A stretch of 34,716 nucleotides of DNA from Nitrospira sp. Its GTDB lineage: Bacteria > Nitrospirota > Nitrospiria > Nitrospirales > Nitrospiraceae. Both the position numbers and the translations under genes were made by a program. Of this stretch, positions 16,626-25,132 are shown piece after piece. Numbering within the stretch: the first letter of the stretch is position 1; the number at the start of each line of letters is the position of its first letter. Below the pieces are notes generated by a model. That model searched no databases. It was given only the letters and a program-made list of their open reading frames with translations, and had not been told where the DNA came from. The DNA lies in NCBI GenBank assembly GCA_029865225.1, contig JAOUHJ010000030.1:1-34716 (forward strand), written 5' to 3'.

Positions 16626-17264
16626 ATGAGTCGCGTCATTCTTGCTGGTACAGCAGTAGCGGTTCTTATCGTCTGGATCGCCATGGCTCCGGACGCCAGG
16701 ATTACTGTCTCCACCGCCTCACGGGCCGTTCATCGGCCCGTTGTTCGGGACGCATCAAGCTTACGTGCCCTGCAAGCTAAGTATAAGACGCTTTCAACAC
16801 AACTCGCCAAATTACAGCCAAGCCAACCATATATCTTGGTAGATACGGCGCGAAACCGGCTCTACGTCAAGCGTCACGGAGAGGTGGTTTTGGACGCTAT
16901 TGCCTCCACCGGCAGTGGAACTATTCTGGACAAACCCGGGGACGATGCTAATCAATGGATTTTCGATACGCCGCGCGGAGAATTCCTTGTGCAGTCGAAA
17001 CTGACGAAACCCACGTGGATCAAACCTGATTGGGCCTTTATCGAAGAAGGGATCGGGGTCCCGCAGAATGCGGCGGATCGTGCTGAGGAGGGTGTTCTCG
17101 GTGACTATGCCCTAGGCTTTGGGAAGGGGTATTTCATTCACGGGACCCTATACACACGATTGCTTGGGAAGAACGTGACTCATGGATGTATTCGCCTCAA
17201 CGATAGCGATCTTAAAGGCGTCTACACCCTCGCCCGTGTTGGGACGCCGATCATGATCTTTTGA
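16626..17264 (+). CDS. L,D-transpeptidase (YkuD domain), canonical active site
   Basis: A 212-residue protein with an N-terminal hydrophobic segment (about 4-20) that acts as signal or anchor, then a short helical linker (45-63) and a YkuD domain (about 68-212) starting YILVDTARNRLYVKRHGEV. The catalytic site is complete: His172 in IHG and Thr185-His-Gly-Cys188 with Arg190 (THGCIRL). It should crosslink meso-diaminopimelate residues or anchor proteins to peptidoglycan in the periplasm. It starts 10 bp after the preceding L,D-transpeptidase gene. Its stop TGA is read within the TTGA that supplies the next gene's start, so all three are probably one operon. Confidence 0.93.
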   Translation: MSRVILAGTAVAVLIVWIAMAPDARITVSTASRAVHRPVVRDASSLRALQAKYKTLSTQLAKLQPSQPYILVDTARNRLYVKRHGEVVLDAIASTGSGTILDKPGDDANQWIFDTPRGEFLVQSKLTKPTWIKPDWAFIEEGIGVPQNAADRAEEGVLGDYALGFGKGYFIHGTLYTRLLGKNVTHGCIRLNDSDLKGVYTLARVGTPIMIF

Positions 17265-17935
17265 TTCCTCTGAACGCGCAAACCGTCCATACAGCACTCT
17301 GTGTCCTGTTCCTGTTCCTTACCCCGATCACCAACAGTTGGGGCAAGGATCTCGAAGCCTTTCCTAACCTCAATTTCAGCGATCTGGCGAGTGTGAAAGA
17401 AGCCGCTCGGGTTTTGGAGGAAGAACTCAAACTTGCGGCCCGCCCTCAAACCTACGTCCTGATTGATCTTGCTGAAAAGACCATTCACATCAAGGGACGA
17501 GGGGTGAAACTGCATCACATGCCAATCGGCCAGTGGACTGTCAAATCCCGAGAAACATTGACCGGCGTTCACCGCTTGGTGGCTCGTCCCTCGGTCGTTC
17601 GTCGTAAGATTGAGCCCGGAAAGAGTGCGGAACAAGATCCGATCTCGCTGGCCGACATGCCGGCGGACTACGACTTATCGTTTGCGTCCGGGCTGACGAT
17701 CGTTGTAGCTTCCTCAGCCGGAAAGGACAGTCTTGTCCAGGGCATTGCCTTTATGGGGAAAGCGTGGTGGCGTCAGGTCAAAAACTGGGCCAGCGCCATC
17801 GGCCGGGACTCCTCGATACCGCCGGCTCATTTGGAATTGACGGTCTCCGTTGATCATGCACAGTCTCTCGCCTGGTCACTGGTCGATGGGATGGCTATCA
17901 TCATACGACGACCAGCCGATAGTGACGCATTCTGA
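17261..17935 (+). CDS. Exported YkuD-like protein lacking the catalytic cysteine (degenerate L,D-transpeptidase)
   Basis: A 224-residue protein starting with TTG at 17261, overlapping the previous stop by four bases (TTGA). No ATG or GTG lies in frame at the right place. The first 28 residues form a signal peptide (ALCVLFLFLTPITNSWG). Residues 57-85 (LAARPQTYVLIDLAEKTIH...) align by eye with the start of the neighbouring YkuD domain (QPYILVDTARNRLYV). The rest diverges and contains no H-G...S/T-x-G-C motif, and there is no cysteine at all in the mature chain. It cannot be an active L,D-transpeptidase. It may be a structural or regulatory partner of the two upstream enzymes. The YkuD relationship is an inference from a short match; position and length support it. 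Confidence 0.6.
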   Translation: MIPLNAQTVHTALCVLFLFLTPITNSWGKDLEAFPNLNFSDLASVKEAARVLEEELKLAARPQTYVLIDLAEKTIHIKGRGVKLHHMPIGQWTVKSRETLTGVHRLVARPSVVRRKIEPGKSAEQDPISLADMPADYDLSFASGLTIVVASSAGKDSLVQGIAFMGKAWWRQVKNWASAIGRDSSIPPAHLELTVSVDHAQSLAWSLVDGMAIIIRRPADSDAF

Positions 17936-18163
17936 TCGGTGACATTCGTCAGATCCACGAGCGACACGACTCAAAAGCTCTGCTTGTTTGGACACCGACG
18001 GTTGTATTCAGCATCTCTGATCGGCCTCAAACAGAATCCAGCTACGATCGCGTCACGGTCCTGCATGGACACGAAGAAGCGTTGCCTTTTCTTGACTGGC
18101 TCCATAAGATACGAATCACTACTTACCACGGCACTACCTAGAATAAGTCGAAAGGGGATATCG

Positions 18164-19861
18164 ATGCCTACACGGCTGCCCGACAGGCTTCCGCCTTCAT
18201 TTGGACCGACCATCAATTCAGTGCTTGAAGGCCTCACACGTGATCGCGTCGTGGATCGCCTATGGAACAAAGATCATCGCCTCTGGAAGAACGATCCAAC
18301 GGAGATCAGCAACCGGCTTGGGTGGCTGAACGTGCAGGACCAGATGCGGCAACAGATCGATCAGCTCCGGCGTTGCGTAACAATGGCAAAGGAGTTGAGT
18401 ATACGTGATGTCGTACTTTTGGGCATGGGAGGCAGCAGCTTAGGGCCAGAAGTGTTCCGGACAGTGTTCGGATCGCAAAAGACCGCTCCTCGCCTGTGGG
18501 TGTTGGACTCGACTGTCCCCGGTTGGGTTCGACAGGTGACCAAGGCCATTTCTCCGTCGAAGACGCTCTTCCTCGTTGCCAGCAAGTCCGGCGGGACGAT
18601 TGAAGTCATGTCCCTGTTCAGCCATTTTTGGCTGCTGGTCTCGAAGGCGAAGGGGAATCACGGGGGCAAGCAATTCGTTGCCATCACCGATCCAGGTACA
18701 GGGTTGGAGCAGATGGCAAAGGAGTACGGATTTGGCCAGATTTTTACAAATCCACCAGACATCGGGGGGCGCTATTCGGTACTCTCTCTGTTTGGGCTGG
18801 TACCGGCAGCACTCTTAGGTCTCGATATTACCCGGCTCTTAGACCGAGCAGATGAAATGGCGGAACGATGCAGGAAGCAGGATGCGATGGCTGCCAACCC
18901 CGGTGCCTACTTGGGAGCCGCGATGGGAAGCCTTGCGAAAAGCGGACGCGACAAGGTGACGATCATCGCTTCGCCGTCACTTTCCACATTTGGTCTGTGG
19001 GTCGAACAGCTTCTTGCGGAAAGCACAGGGAAAGAAGGGACCGGCCTGATTCCCATCGCACAAGAACCGGTCGTGAAACCCAAGGCGTACGGAGAGGACC
19101 GCTTCTTTGTCTATCTGAAGCTCAAGGGGGATAAGAACGGGGCTCTGGACCGAGCCGTTCAAACGTTGATCAAGGCTCAACATCCGGTCCTTCAGTTGGA
19201 TCTCAAGGATCGGTATGACTTGGGGGCAGAGTTTTTCCGATGGGAATTTGCCACGGCCGTCGCTGGCCATGTGCTGGGGATTCATCCCTTCGACCAACCG
19301 AATGTCCAGGAGAGTAAGGATAACACCAATCGTGTCTTAGACGCCTACCAATCAACTGGCCGATTACCTGAGCAGACGGGTACCGACCCGAAAAAGGTTG
19401 CGCAAGACCTCTCACATCACGTTCAGGCTGGTACCTATGTCTCCATGCTGGCCTACACGGCACCATCGCGCTCCTTGGAAACGGCGATGGGCCGACTTCG
19501 TAAAGCCCTGATGGGCACACACCGTGTCGCCACGACATTTGGATATGGGCCCAGATATCTCCACTCAACGGGACAGCTTCATAAAGGCGGGCCTAACACG
19601 GGACTGTTTGTGGAACTCGTCGATCGCATGAAACCAGACCTTGCAATTCCCGGCAAACCCTTCTCTTTTGGAACGCTGGCTCAGGCTCAAGCCGCCGGTG
19701 ACCTCGAATCGCTCCGTGCGCACGATCGACATGCGATCCGCATTCCCCTCGGTGCAGATGCGGCTGCCACGGTGAACCGCATCGCAGACGGTTTTCGACC
19801 ATCCACTAAGGCTCGCCGACGAGCTACCAAAAAGAAACCTCGCCGCGCCTCTCGTCGTTGA
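18164..19861 (+). CDS. pgi: Glucose-6-phosphate isomerase
   Basis: A 565-residue cytoplasmic isomerase of glucose 6-phosphate and fructose 6-phosphate. Sugar-phosphate binding and signature motifs are seen in order: GMGGSSLGPE (87-96), SKSGGT (140-145), GGRYSVLS (201-208), and HPFDQPNVQESK further on. It resembles the Pgi half of transaldolase-Pgi proteins, but no transaldolase domain is present. I chose ATG at 18164, with AAAGGGG eight bases upstream. The frame is open back to 17939, but that extension is not family-like. The C-terminus ends in a very basic tail (KARRRATKKKPRRASRR), unusual for this enzyme. It is the first gene of a pgi-pgl-glk-rpiA operon; the next start is one base after its stop. 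Confidence 0.93.
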   Translation: MPTRLPDRLPPSFGPTINSVLEGLTRDRVVDRLWNKDHRLWKNDPTEISNRLGWLNVQDQMRQQIDQLRRCVTMAKELSIRDVVLLGMGGSSLGPEVFRTVFGSQKTAPRLWVLDSTVPGWVRQVTKAISPSKTLFLVASKSGGTIEVMSLFSHFWLLVSKAKGNHGGKQFVAITDPGTGLEQMAKEYGFGQIFTNPPDIGGRYSVLSLFGLVPAALLGLDITRLLDRADEMAERCRKQDAMAANPGAYLGAAMGSLAKSGRDKVTIIASPSLSTFGLWVEQLLAESTGKEGTGLIPIAQEPVVKPKAYGEDRFFVYLKLKGDKNGALDRAVQTLIKAQHPVLQLDLKDRYDLGAEFFRWEFATAVAGHVLGIHPFDQPNVQESKDNTNRVLDAYQSTGRLPEQTGTDPKKVAQDLSHHVQAGTYVSMLAYTAPSRSLETAMGRLRKALMGTHRVATTFGYGPRYLHSTGQLHKGGPNTGLFVELVDRMKPDLAIPGKPFSFGTLAQAQAAGDLESLRAHDRHAIRIPLGADAAATVNRIADGFRPSTKARRRATKKKPRRASRR

Positions 19862-19862
19862 T

Positions 19863-20618
19863 ATGGCCGCCACTCCGGAAATTTATGTCACTCGTCATGA
19901 AGATTGGGCCCAGAAGGCGGCTGCATTCATCCTGACCATCAGTGAGCAAGCGATTCAATCGACTGGTCGATGCGTAATCGCCCTCTCTGGTGGATCGACG
20001 CCAAGGACGCTCTACCAGACTATCCGAACACCAGAATGGAACACCCGTTTCAATTGGTCCCGTATCGTCTTTCTCTTTGGAGACGAACGATGTGTCGCAT
20101 CGGAAGATCCCGACAGTAATTTTGGGATGGCACAACGTGAATTGTTTCAGCCGTTGAACCTGTCGGACGATCATGTCCATCGTATGAAAGGCGAATACCC
20201 AGATCCAGCGGTGGCAGCTGCGGAGTATGAGAAAACACTCCGAGACGTGACGCGCTGTACGGAACCCGCGGTACCTCGTATTGATCTGATCCTGCTCGGC
20301 CTCGGAGAGGATGGCCATACTGCATCGCTGTTTCCTGGCACCGCAGCCCTACAAGAACAATCTAAGCTTGTCACGGTCGGTCAAGCTCCGACCGGTATTC
20401 GTTCGCGCCTCACACTCACCCTAGGTGTCTTGAACCAGGCTGCTGTGGTACTGTTCATTGTTACGGGGGCTGGGAAAGCAGAGATGGTCCACAGAGTCAT
20501 CGAGTCGGACGCAGAACATTCGCTACCCGCTTCGAGAGTCTTGCCAGATGCCGGACGACTCGTGTGGATGCTTGACGAAGCCGCCGCACAACACCTGACT
20601 GTACAACCATCGAATTGA
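19863..20618 (+). CDS. pgl: 6-phosphogluconolactonase
   Basis: A 251-residue enzyme of the NagB/DevB-like family that hydrolyses 6-phosphoglucono-lactone in the oxidative pentose phosphate pathway. The visible motifs are VIALSGGSTPRTLY near residue 38, the FLFGDERCV strand, and LILLGLGEDGHTASLFPG with the catalytic-loop histidine. Start ATG at 19863 lies one base after the pgi stop; translation is probably coupled. The neighbours pgi and glk supply glucose 6-phosphate, but the dehydrogenase that would make its substrate (Zwf) is not in this window. Confidence 0.95.
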   Translation: MAATPEIYVTRHEDWAQKAAAFILTISEQAIQSTGRCVIALSGGSTPRTLYQTIRTPEWNTRFNWSRIVFLFGDERCVASEDPDSNFGMAQRELFQPLNLSDDHVHRMKGEYPDPAVAAAEYEKTLRDVTRCTEPAVPRIDLILLGLGEDGHTASLFPGTAALQEQSKLVTVGQAPTGIRSRLTLTLGVLNQAAVVLFIVTGAGKAEMVHRVIESDAEHSLPASRVLPDAGRLVWMLDEAAAQHLTVQPSN

Positions 20619-20626
20619 GACGACGC

Positions 20627-21697
20627 ATGATTTTGGCCGGCGACATCGGTGGAACAAAAACGAACCTCGCCCTCTATGACTGGACCAAGGAGCGAGTGGA
20701 ACCGTTGCGTCTCGAGAGTTTTCACAGCGGGGATTACACATCCCTCGAAGATATTCTTGTGGAGTTTCTGACACCGCCGCAACCACCTCGGCCTCTAGAG
20801 TCACATGAGCCTGAAGGTGGTGACAAGGACAAACCAGCCGATAGGCAACATTCGGAAGGGGTAAAACTTTCAGCAGCCTGTTTCGGTATCGCCGGACCGG
20901 TCATCGACAATCGCTGCGAGACGACCAATCTTCCCTGGATTGTCGACGGTCGGGCGATCGCTAAACAATTCGACATTCCACGTGTCCAACTGCTTAACGA
21001 TCTCGAATCAACCGCGTACGGCGTACTGTGGCTTCGCTCAGACGAACTGGAAGTGCTCAACGTGGGAACCCCACCGAAGAAGCGGCAGGCGTTGGCACTG
21101 ATCGCCGCCGGCACCGGGTTAGGCGAGGCGATCCTGTTCTGGGACGGCAAATCCTATCGCCCGATGCCGTCGGAAGGAGGCCATGCGGATTTTGCCCCGA
21201 ACAACGACCAGGAAATCGAACTGCTTCGCTATCTCCGGAGCCAGTATCTCCATGTGAGCTACGAGCGAATTGTCTCAGGCCCAGGTCTCCATGCCGTGTA
21301 TGAGTTCCTCCGTGATACCAAGAAGAACGAGCCGACGTGGTTGGCGGAAAAAATCAAGGCCGGAAATCCCCCAGCCGAAATCGCCCAGGCGGGGTTGCAA
21401 GGTCAAGCGGAGATTGCACAGCAATCACTCGATCTGTTTACATCGATTTATGGGGCCGAAGCCGGGAATCTCGCCTTGAAAGCCCTCTCATTGGATGGTG
21501 TATACGTTGGTGGTGGAATTGCGCCGAATCTCATTACCAAACTCAAAGATGGCACCTTCATGAAGGCATTCACCAACAAGGGTCGGTACAAGAAGCTGAT
21601 GACGCAGATGCCGGTGAAAGTGATCATGAACTCACAGACTGCCCTCGTTGGCGCAGCCTCGGTTGCCGCTGCCCTCTCGCACGCTCCCGCGCCATGA
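20627..21697 (+). CDS. glk: Glucokinase (Glk family)
   Basis: A 356-residue ATP-dependent hexokinase of the bacterial Glk type. Phosphate-binding loop GDIGGTKTN lies at residues 5-13. The sugar-binding segment is LLNDLESTAYG, and adenosine-binding motifs follow in AAGTGLGEAIL. Compared with E. coli Glk (about 321 residues) it carries an extra Pro/Glu/Asp/Lys-rich stretch near residues 49-79 (PQPPRPLESHEPEGGDKDKP) that is probably a disordered surface loop. ATG at 20627 gives the family start MILAGDIGG. A TTG at 20615 that would overlap the pgl stop is possible but less likely. Its end overlaps rpiA (ATGA). Confidence 0.94.
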   Translation: MILAGDIGGTKTNLALYDWTKERVEPLRLESFHSGDYTSLEDILVEFLTPPQPPRPLESHEPEGGDKDKPADRQHSEGVKLSAACFGIAGPVIDNRCETTNLPWIVDGRAIAKQFDIPRVQLLNDLESTAYGVLWLRSDELEVLNVGTPPKKRQALALIAAGTGLGEAILFWDGKSYRPMPSEGGHADFAPNNDQEIELLRYLRSQYLHVSYERIVSGPGLHAVYEFLRDTKKNEPTWLAEKIKAGNPPAEIAQAGLQGQAEIAQQSLDLFTSIYGAEAGNLALKALSLDGVYVGGGIAPNLITKLKDGTFMKAFTNKGRYKKLMTQMPVKVIMNSQTALVGAASVAAALSHAPAP

Positions 21698-22395
21698 CCA
21701 TCCACGATCTCGATGGCTTCAAGAAAGCTGCCGCGTTAAAGGCTGTAGAATTTGTTCACGATGGGATGGTCGTTGGGTTGGGGACTGGGTCGACCGCTAA
21801 GCATTTGGTGCTCGTACTCGGGGAGAGAGTCCGCAGTGGTATGAAGCTACGAGGCGTGCCGACCTCCCAAGAGACCGCTGCGCTCGCCAGGGACTGTGGG
21901 ATTCCCCTTCTCGATTCAGAAAATCGATGGGAGATCGATGTTGCCATCGACGGCGCCGACCAGGTAGATCCAGAGTTCAATCTCATTAAAGGCGGTGGTG
22001 GCGCGCTGCTGAAAGAAAAGATTGTCGCGGCCTCGGCGAAACAATTCATCGTGATGGTGGACCATACCAAGCAAGTTCCAGTGCTTGGTGGCTCTTTTCC
22101 TCTCCCGATCGAGGTGATCCCTTTCGGCTGGGGTAGCACGGCCCGTGAGATCGAAGTCCTGACCAAGAGTCGTGTGGTTCTCAGGGAGCGGAATGGCACT
22201 CCGTTTAAAACTGAGGCGGGGAACTTAATCGTGGATGTGCATATCGACCGCATCACCCAGCCGGATGATCTCGAAACAGCATTAAACCTGATCCCGGGCG
22301 TCGTGGAAACCGGCCTGTTCGTCGGTCGAACGAACGTTTTGATCGTCGGCACGCCTCAGGGGGTCCAGACCCTTCATGTGTCGCCTAAACGATGA
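21694..22395 (+). CDS. rpiA: Ribose-5-phosphate isomerase A
   Basis: A 233-residue enzyme that interconverts ribose 5-phosphate and ribulose 5-phosphate, serving the pentose phosphate and Calvin-type or other carbon pathways. Motifs: GLGTGSTA (28-35), IDGADQ (85-90) with catalytic-region aspartates, and KGGGGALLKEK (99-109). The start ATG at 21694 overlaps the glk stop in an ATGA. The frame is open much further upstream through glk, but that part is a shadow of glk in another frame. It is last of the tightly packed sugar-phosphate genes. Confidence 0.96.
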   Translation: MTIHDLDGFKKAAALKAVEFVHDGMVVGLGTGSTAKHLVLVLGERVRSGMKLRGVPTSQETAALARDCGIPLLDSENRWEIDVAIDGADQVDPEFNLIKGGGGALLKEKIVAASAKQFIVMVDHTKQVPVLGGSFPLPIEVIPFGWGSTAREIEVLTKSRVVLRERNGTPFKTEAGNLIVDVHIDRITQPDDLETALNLIPGVVETGLFVGRTNVLIVGTPQGVQTLHVSPKR

Positions 22396-22537
22396 GGCAA
22401 TCAACCGCAGAGAGATGTTATGGCGGTTGGCGAGACAGATACGTCTCTGTCTGTGCCTTCCACTCGCTCACGCAGTGATCTCACGATCTGAATCTTCCGG
22501 GGCTGCAACTACTACCATCGTACCCAATGGAGTTGAG

Positions 22538-25132
22538 ATGAATGACAACCTTCACGGTAGCCGCGATCCTTACCGACTCCCTCGACATGTGATTCCTACC
22601 CGCTATGACTTGAGGCTCGAGCCGGACCTGAAGGCCGCCACATTCACTGGGCATGTCAGCATCACCCTGTCAGTCAAGCAGGAGACCCGGACCATTCTCC
22701 TGAACGCAACCGATCTCCATATCTCATCCAATGGAATCGAAGGGCAGAACGGCAAGAAGATCGCAGCGGAAGTCGAATTGGAACCTGCCCTTCAACGTGC
22801 GCGCATCTCGTGTCATCAACCCCTTGCCATGGGCGAATGGCGGCTGAATCTCTCTTTTCAAGGAACACTGAATAATCAGTTGAGAGGGTTCTATCGCAGT
22901 ACCTACAAGGACTCGTCAGGCACCGTGCAGACTATGGCCGCCACGCAGTTTGAGGCCACAGATGCCCGTCGAGCCTTTCCCTGTTGGGATGAACCGGATT
23001 TCAAAGCCGTCTTCTCGACCACGCTCGTGGTCGATCCACCACTTACGGCTATCTCGAACACATCGGTTGTCTCTGAGTCGATCGACCAGGACAAAAAAGT
23101 GGTCCGGTTTAACGAGACGATTAACATGTCAACGTACCTCGTTGCGTTCGTAATCGGTCAACTCCAACCAACCGAACCCGTCTTCGTCGGCAAGACACCG
23201 TTGCGAATTTTGACGGTGCCGGGGAAACAGGGCCTTACAGCGTTCGGCCAGGAGATTGCCGTGGCGTCTTTGAAGTTCTTTGAAGACTATTACGGCATCT
23301 CCTATCCGGGCGACAAACTCGATCTCGTGGCCATTCCCGACTTTGCCTCCGGCGCGATGGAGAATTTTGGCGCCATCACATTCCGCGAGACGGCACTCCT
23401 TGTCGATCAGAGGTCAGGTACCCACGCTGAGCTTGGACGGGTTGCCGATGTGGTGGCCCATGAAAATGCCCATATGTGGTTTGGAGACTTGGTCACGATG
23501 TCCTGGTGGAACGGCTTGTGGCTGAACGAGGCCTTCGCGACCTTTATGGAGATGCTCGCAGTCGATGCGTGGAAACCTGAATGGAAACGATGGGAGACGT
23601 TCAGTGTGGCCCGCGCAGCGGCGTTTTCAGTCGATGGATTGGTGAGCACGAGGCCAATCGAATTCCCAGTGCGGGCGCCGAAAGATGCGGAGGCGATGTT
23701 CGATGTCTTGACCTATGAAAAAGGGGCGTCGGTCCTTCGGATGCTGGAGCAGTACATCGGGCCGAATGTATTTCGTGACGGTGTACGGCAATACCTCCGC
23801 ACCCATGCCTATGGCAATGCTGATACCAAGGACTTATGGGCGGCTATTGGCGCGCTCGCACACCAACCGGTTCCTGAGCTGATGAACGGCTGGATATTTC
23901 AACCTGGTTTCCCACTGGTCACGGCTGAGATGCATGGCCAAACGCTCCAGCTCTCACAGCAACGGTTCACCTATCTCAGACAAGAAACACAATCAGAACA
24001 GCTATGGCACATTCCCATCCAGATTCGCTTCTCGCGCGGTGATCGTACCGAACAGCGTCAGGTTCTTCTGACGAAGCGGGAGGAGACTGTGCCGTTGCCG
24101 TGTGGCGTGACGGCCTTGTTGGTCAATGCGGGAGGGCATGGCTTTTACCGGGTCCACCATCGTGGGGCTCTTCTCCAGCAACTGCTCGATCAAGGCCGTG
24201 AACATCTGGCGCCCATTGAACGGTTCAATCTAGTTAGCGACGTATGGGCCACGACGGTGGCTGGAATCATACCATTGGGCGACTATCTCACGCTTACTGC
24301 ACGGTTCAAGAACGAGCGGGACAAGAATGTCTGGGCTGTCCTCCTCGACTCATTCTCATTTCTGAACAGGATCATTGCACCAGACGACCGCCCTTTCCTC
24401 GAAGACTTGGTGCGTGAGCGCGTGGGCCAGGTCGTCAAGGATCTCGGTTGGGATCCGAAGCCAGGTGAGTCCGATCTCGTCCGACAGTTGCGTGGCGACC
24501 TCCTTGCTGCCATTGGACGGAAAGGGAACGACCCGGCAACACAACAGCAGGCTGTGGAACGGTATCGGCAATATCGAAAAGACCCCTCAGTCGTTGATTC
24601 GAACATCGTGCCTGCGCTTGTGAGCATCTTGGCCTCTATCGGGGACGAGACCCGCTACGAGGAGTTCTTGGAGCGGTACCGAACGGCTTCCACCCCGCAG
24701 GAAGAACGCCGCTACCTCTTTTCGTTGGCGATGTTCCGCTTGCCCGAATTGTTGTCTCGAACCTTAGCCAAGACGATCAACGGGAAAATCCGTACGCAGG
24801 ATGCGCCTTTCATCGTAGTAGCTACGATGATGAATGTGTATGGTCGCGAACTGGCCTGGGAGTTTGTGAAAACGAACTGGGATGAAATGGACCGGCTTTT
24901 CCCCAAGCAAGGATTACGGCGGATGTGCGGGGGAATCGTGGGACTCGCCACCCCAGAGCTGGAACAGGACGTCAGGAATTTCTTTATCTCCCGGAACATC
25001 AGTCTTGGCGGGAGGACGTTGGATCAGTACTTGGAACAGCTCCGTATTGCCGTGGCCTTCAGAGAACGAGAAGGCAATAGGATACAGGTCACCCTGGCCA
25101 ACGCAGGTCAACCGATCTTTTCGGTTTCGTAG
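22538..25132 (+). CDS. M1-family zinc aminopeptidase
   Basis: An 864-residue metallopeptidase removing N-terminal residues from peptides. Order of domains: N-terminal beta saddle (about 12-200); catalytic domain with substrate-recognition GAMEN (272-276) and zinc site HENAH (308-312) plus Glu331 in WLNEAFA (HExxH-x18-E intact); then a large C-terminal helical ERAP1-like region. I chose ATG at 22538, which has GGAG five bases upstream. An ATG at 22376, overlapping rpiA, would add 54 residues with a hydrophobic stretch (LCLCLPLAHAVIS) that might act as a signal peptide, so location is not fully settled. Its 3' end overlaps the convergent methyltransferase gene by 25 bp. Confidence 0.93.
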   Translation: MNDNLHGSRDPYRLPRHVIPTRYDLRLEPDLKAATFTGHVSITLSVKQETRTILLNATDLHISSNGIEGQNGKKIAAEVELEPALQRARISCHQPLAMGEWRLNLSFQGTLNNQLRGFYRSTYKDSSGTVQTMAATQFEATDARRAFPCWDEPDFKAVFSTTLVVDPPLTAISNTSVVSESIDQDKKVVRFNETINMSTYLVAFVIGQLQPTEPVFVGKTPLRILTVPGKQGLTAFGQEIAVASLKFFEDYYGISYPGDKLDLVAIPDFASGAMENFGAITFRETALLVDQRSGTHAELGRVADVVAHENAHMWFGDLVTMSWWNGLWLNEAFATFMEMLAVDAWKPEWKRWETFSVARAAAFSVDGLVSTRPIEFPVRAPKDAEAMFDVLTYEKGASVLRMLEQYIGPNVFRDGVRQYLRTHAYGNADTKDLWAAIGALAHQPVPELMNGWIFQPGFPLVTAEMHGQTLQLSQQRFTYLRQETQSEQLWHIPIQIRFSRGDRTEQRQVLLTKREETVPLPCGVTALLVNAGGHGFYRVHHRGALLQQLLDQGREHLAPIERFNLVSDVWATTVAGIIPLGDYLTLTARFKNERDKNVWAVLLDSFSFLNRIIAPDDRPFLEDLVRERVGQVVKDLGWDPKPGESDLVRQLRGDLLAAIGRKGNDPATQQQAVERYRQYRKDPSVVDSNIVPALVSILASIGDETRYEEFLERYRTASTPQEERRYLFSLAMFRLPELLSRTLAKTINGKIRTQDAPFIVVATMMNVYGRELAWEFVKTNWDEMDRLFPKQGLRRMCGGIVGLATPELEQDVRNFFISRNISLGGRTLDQYLEQLRIAVAFREREGNRIQVTLANAGQPIFSVS

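Noticed and set aside
17939-18163. N-terminal extension of pgi by 75 codons
   Set aside because: No match to the enzyme family. A good ribosome-binding site immediately precedes ATG 18164.
21337-21693. N-terminal extension of rpiA through glk
   Set aside because: It is glk read in another frame; the real start overlaps the glk stop as ATGA.
22419-22450. Hairpin AGACAG...CTGTCT between rpiA and the aminopeptidase as a terminator
   Set aside because: No T-run follows and the stem is only six base pairs.
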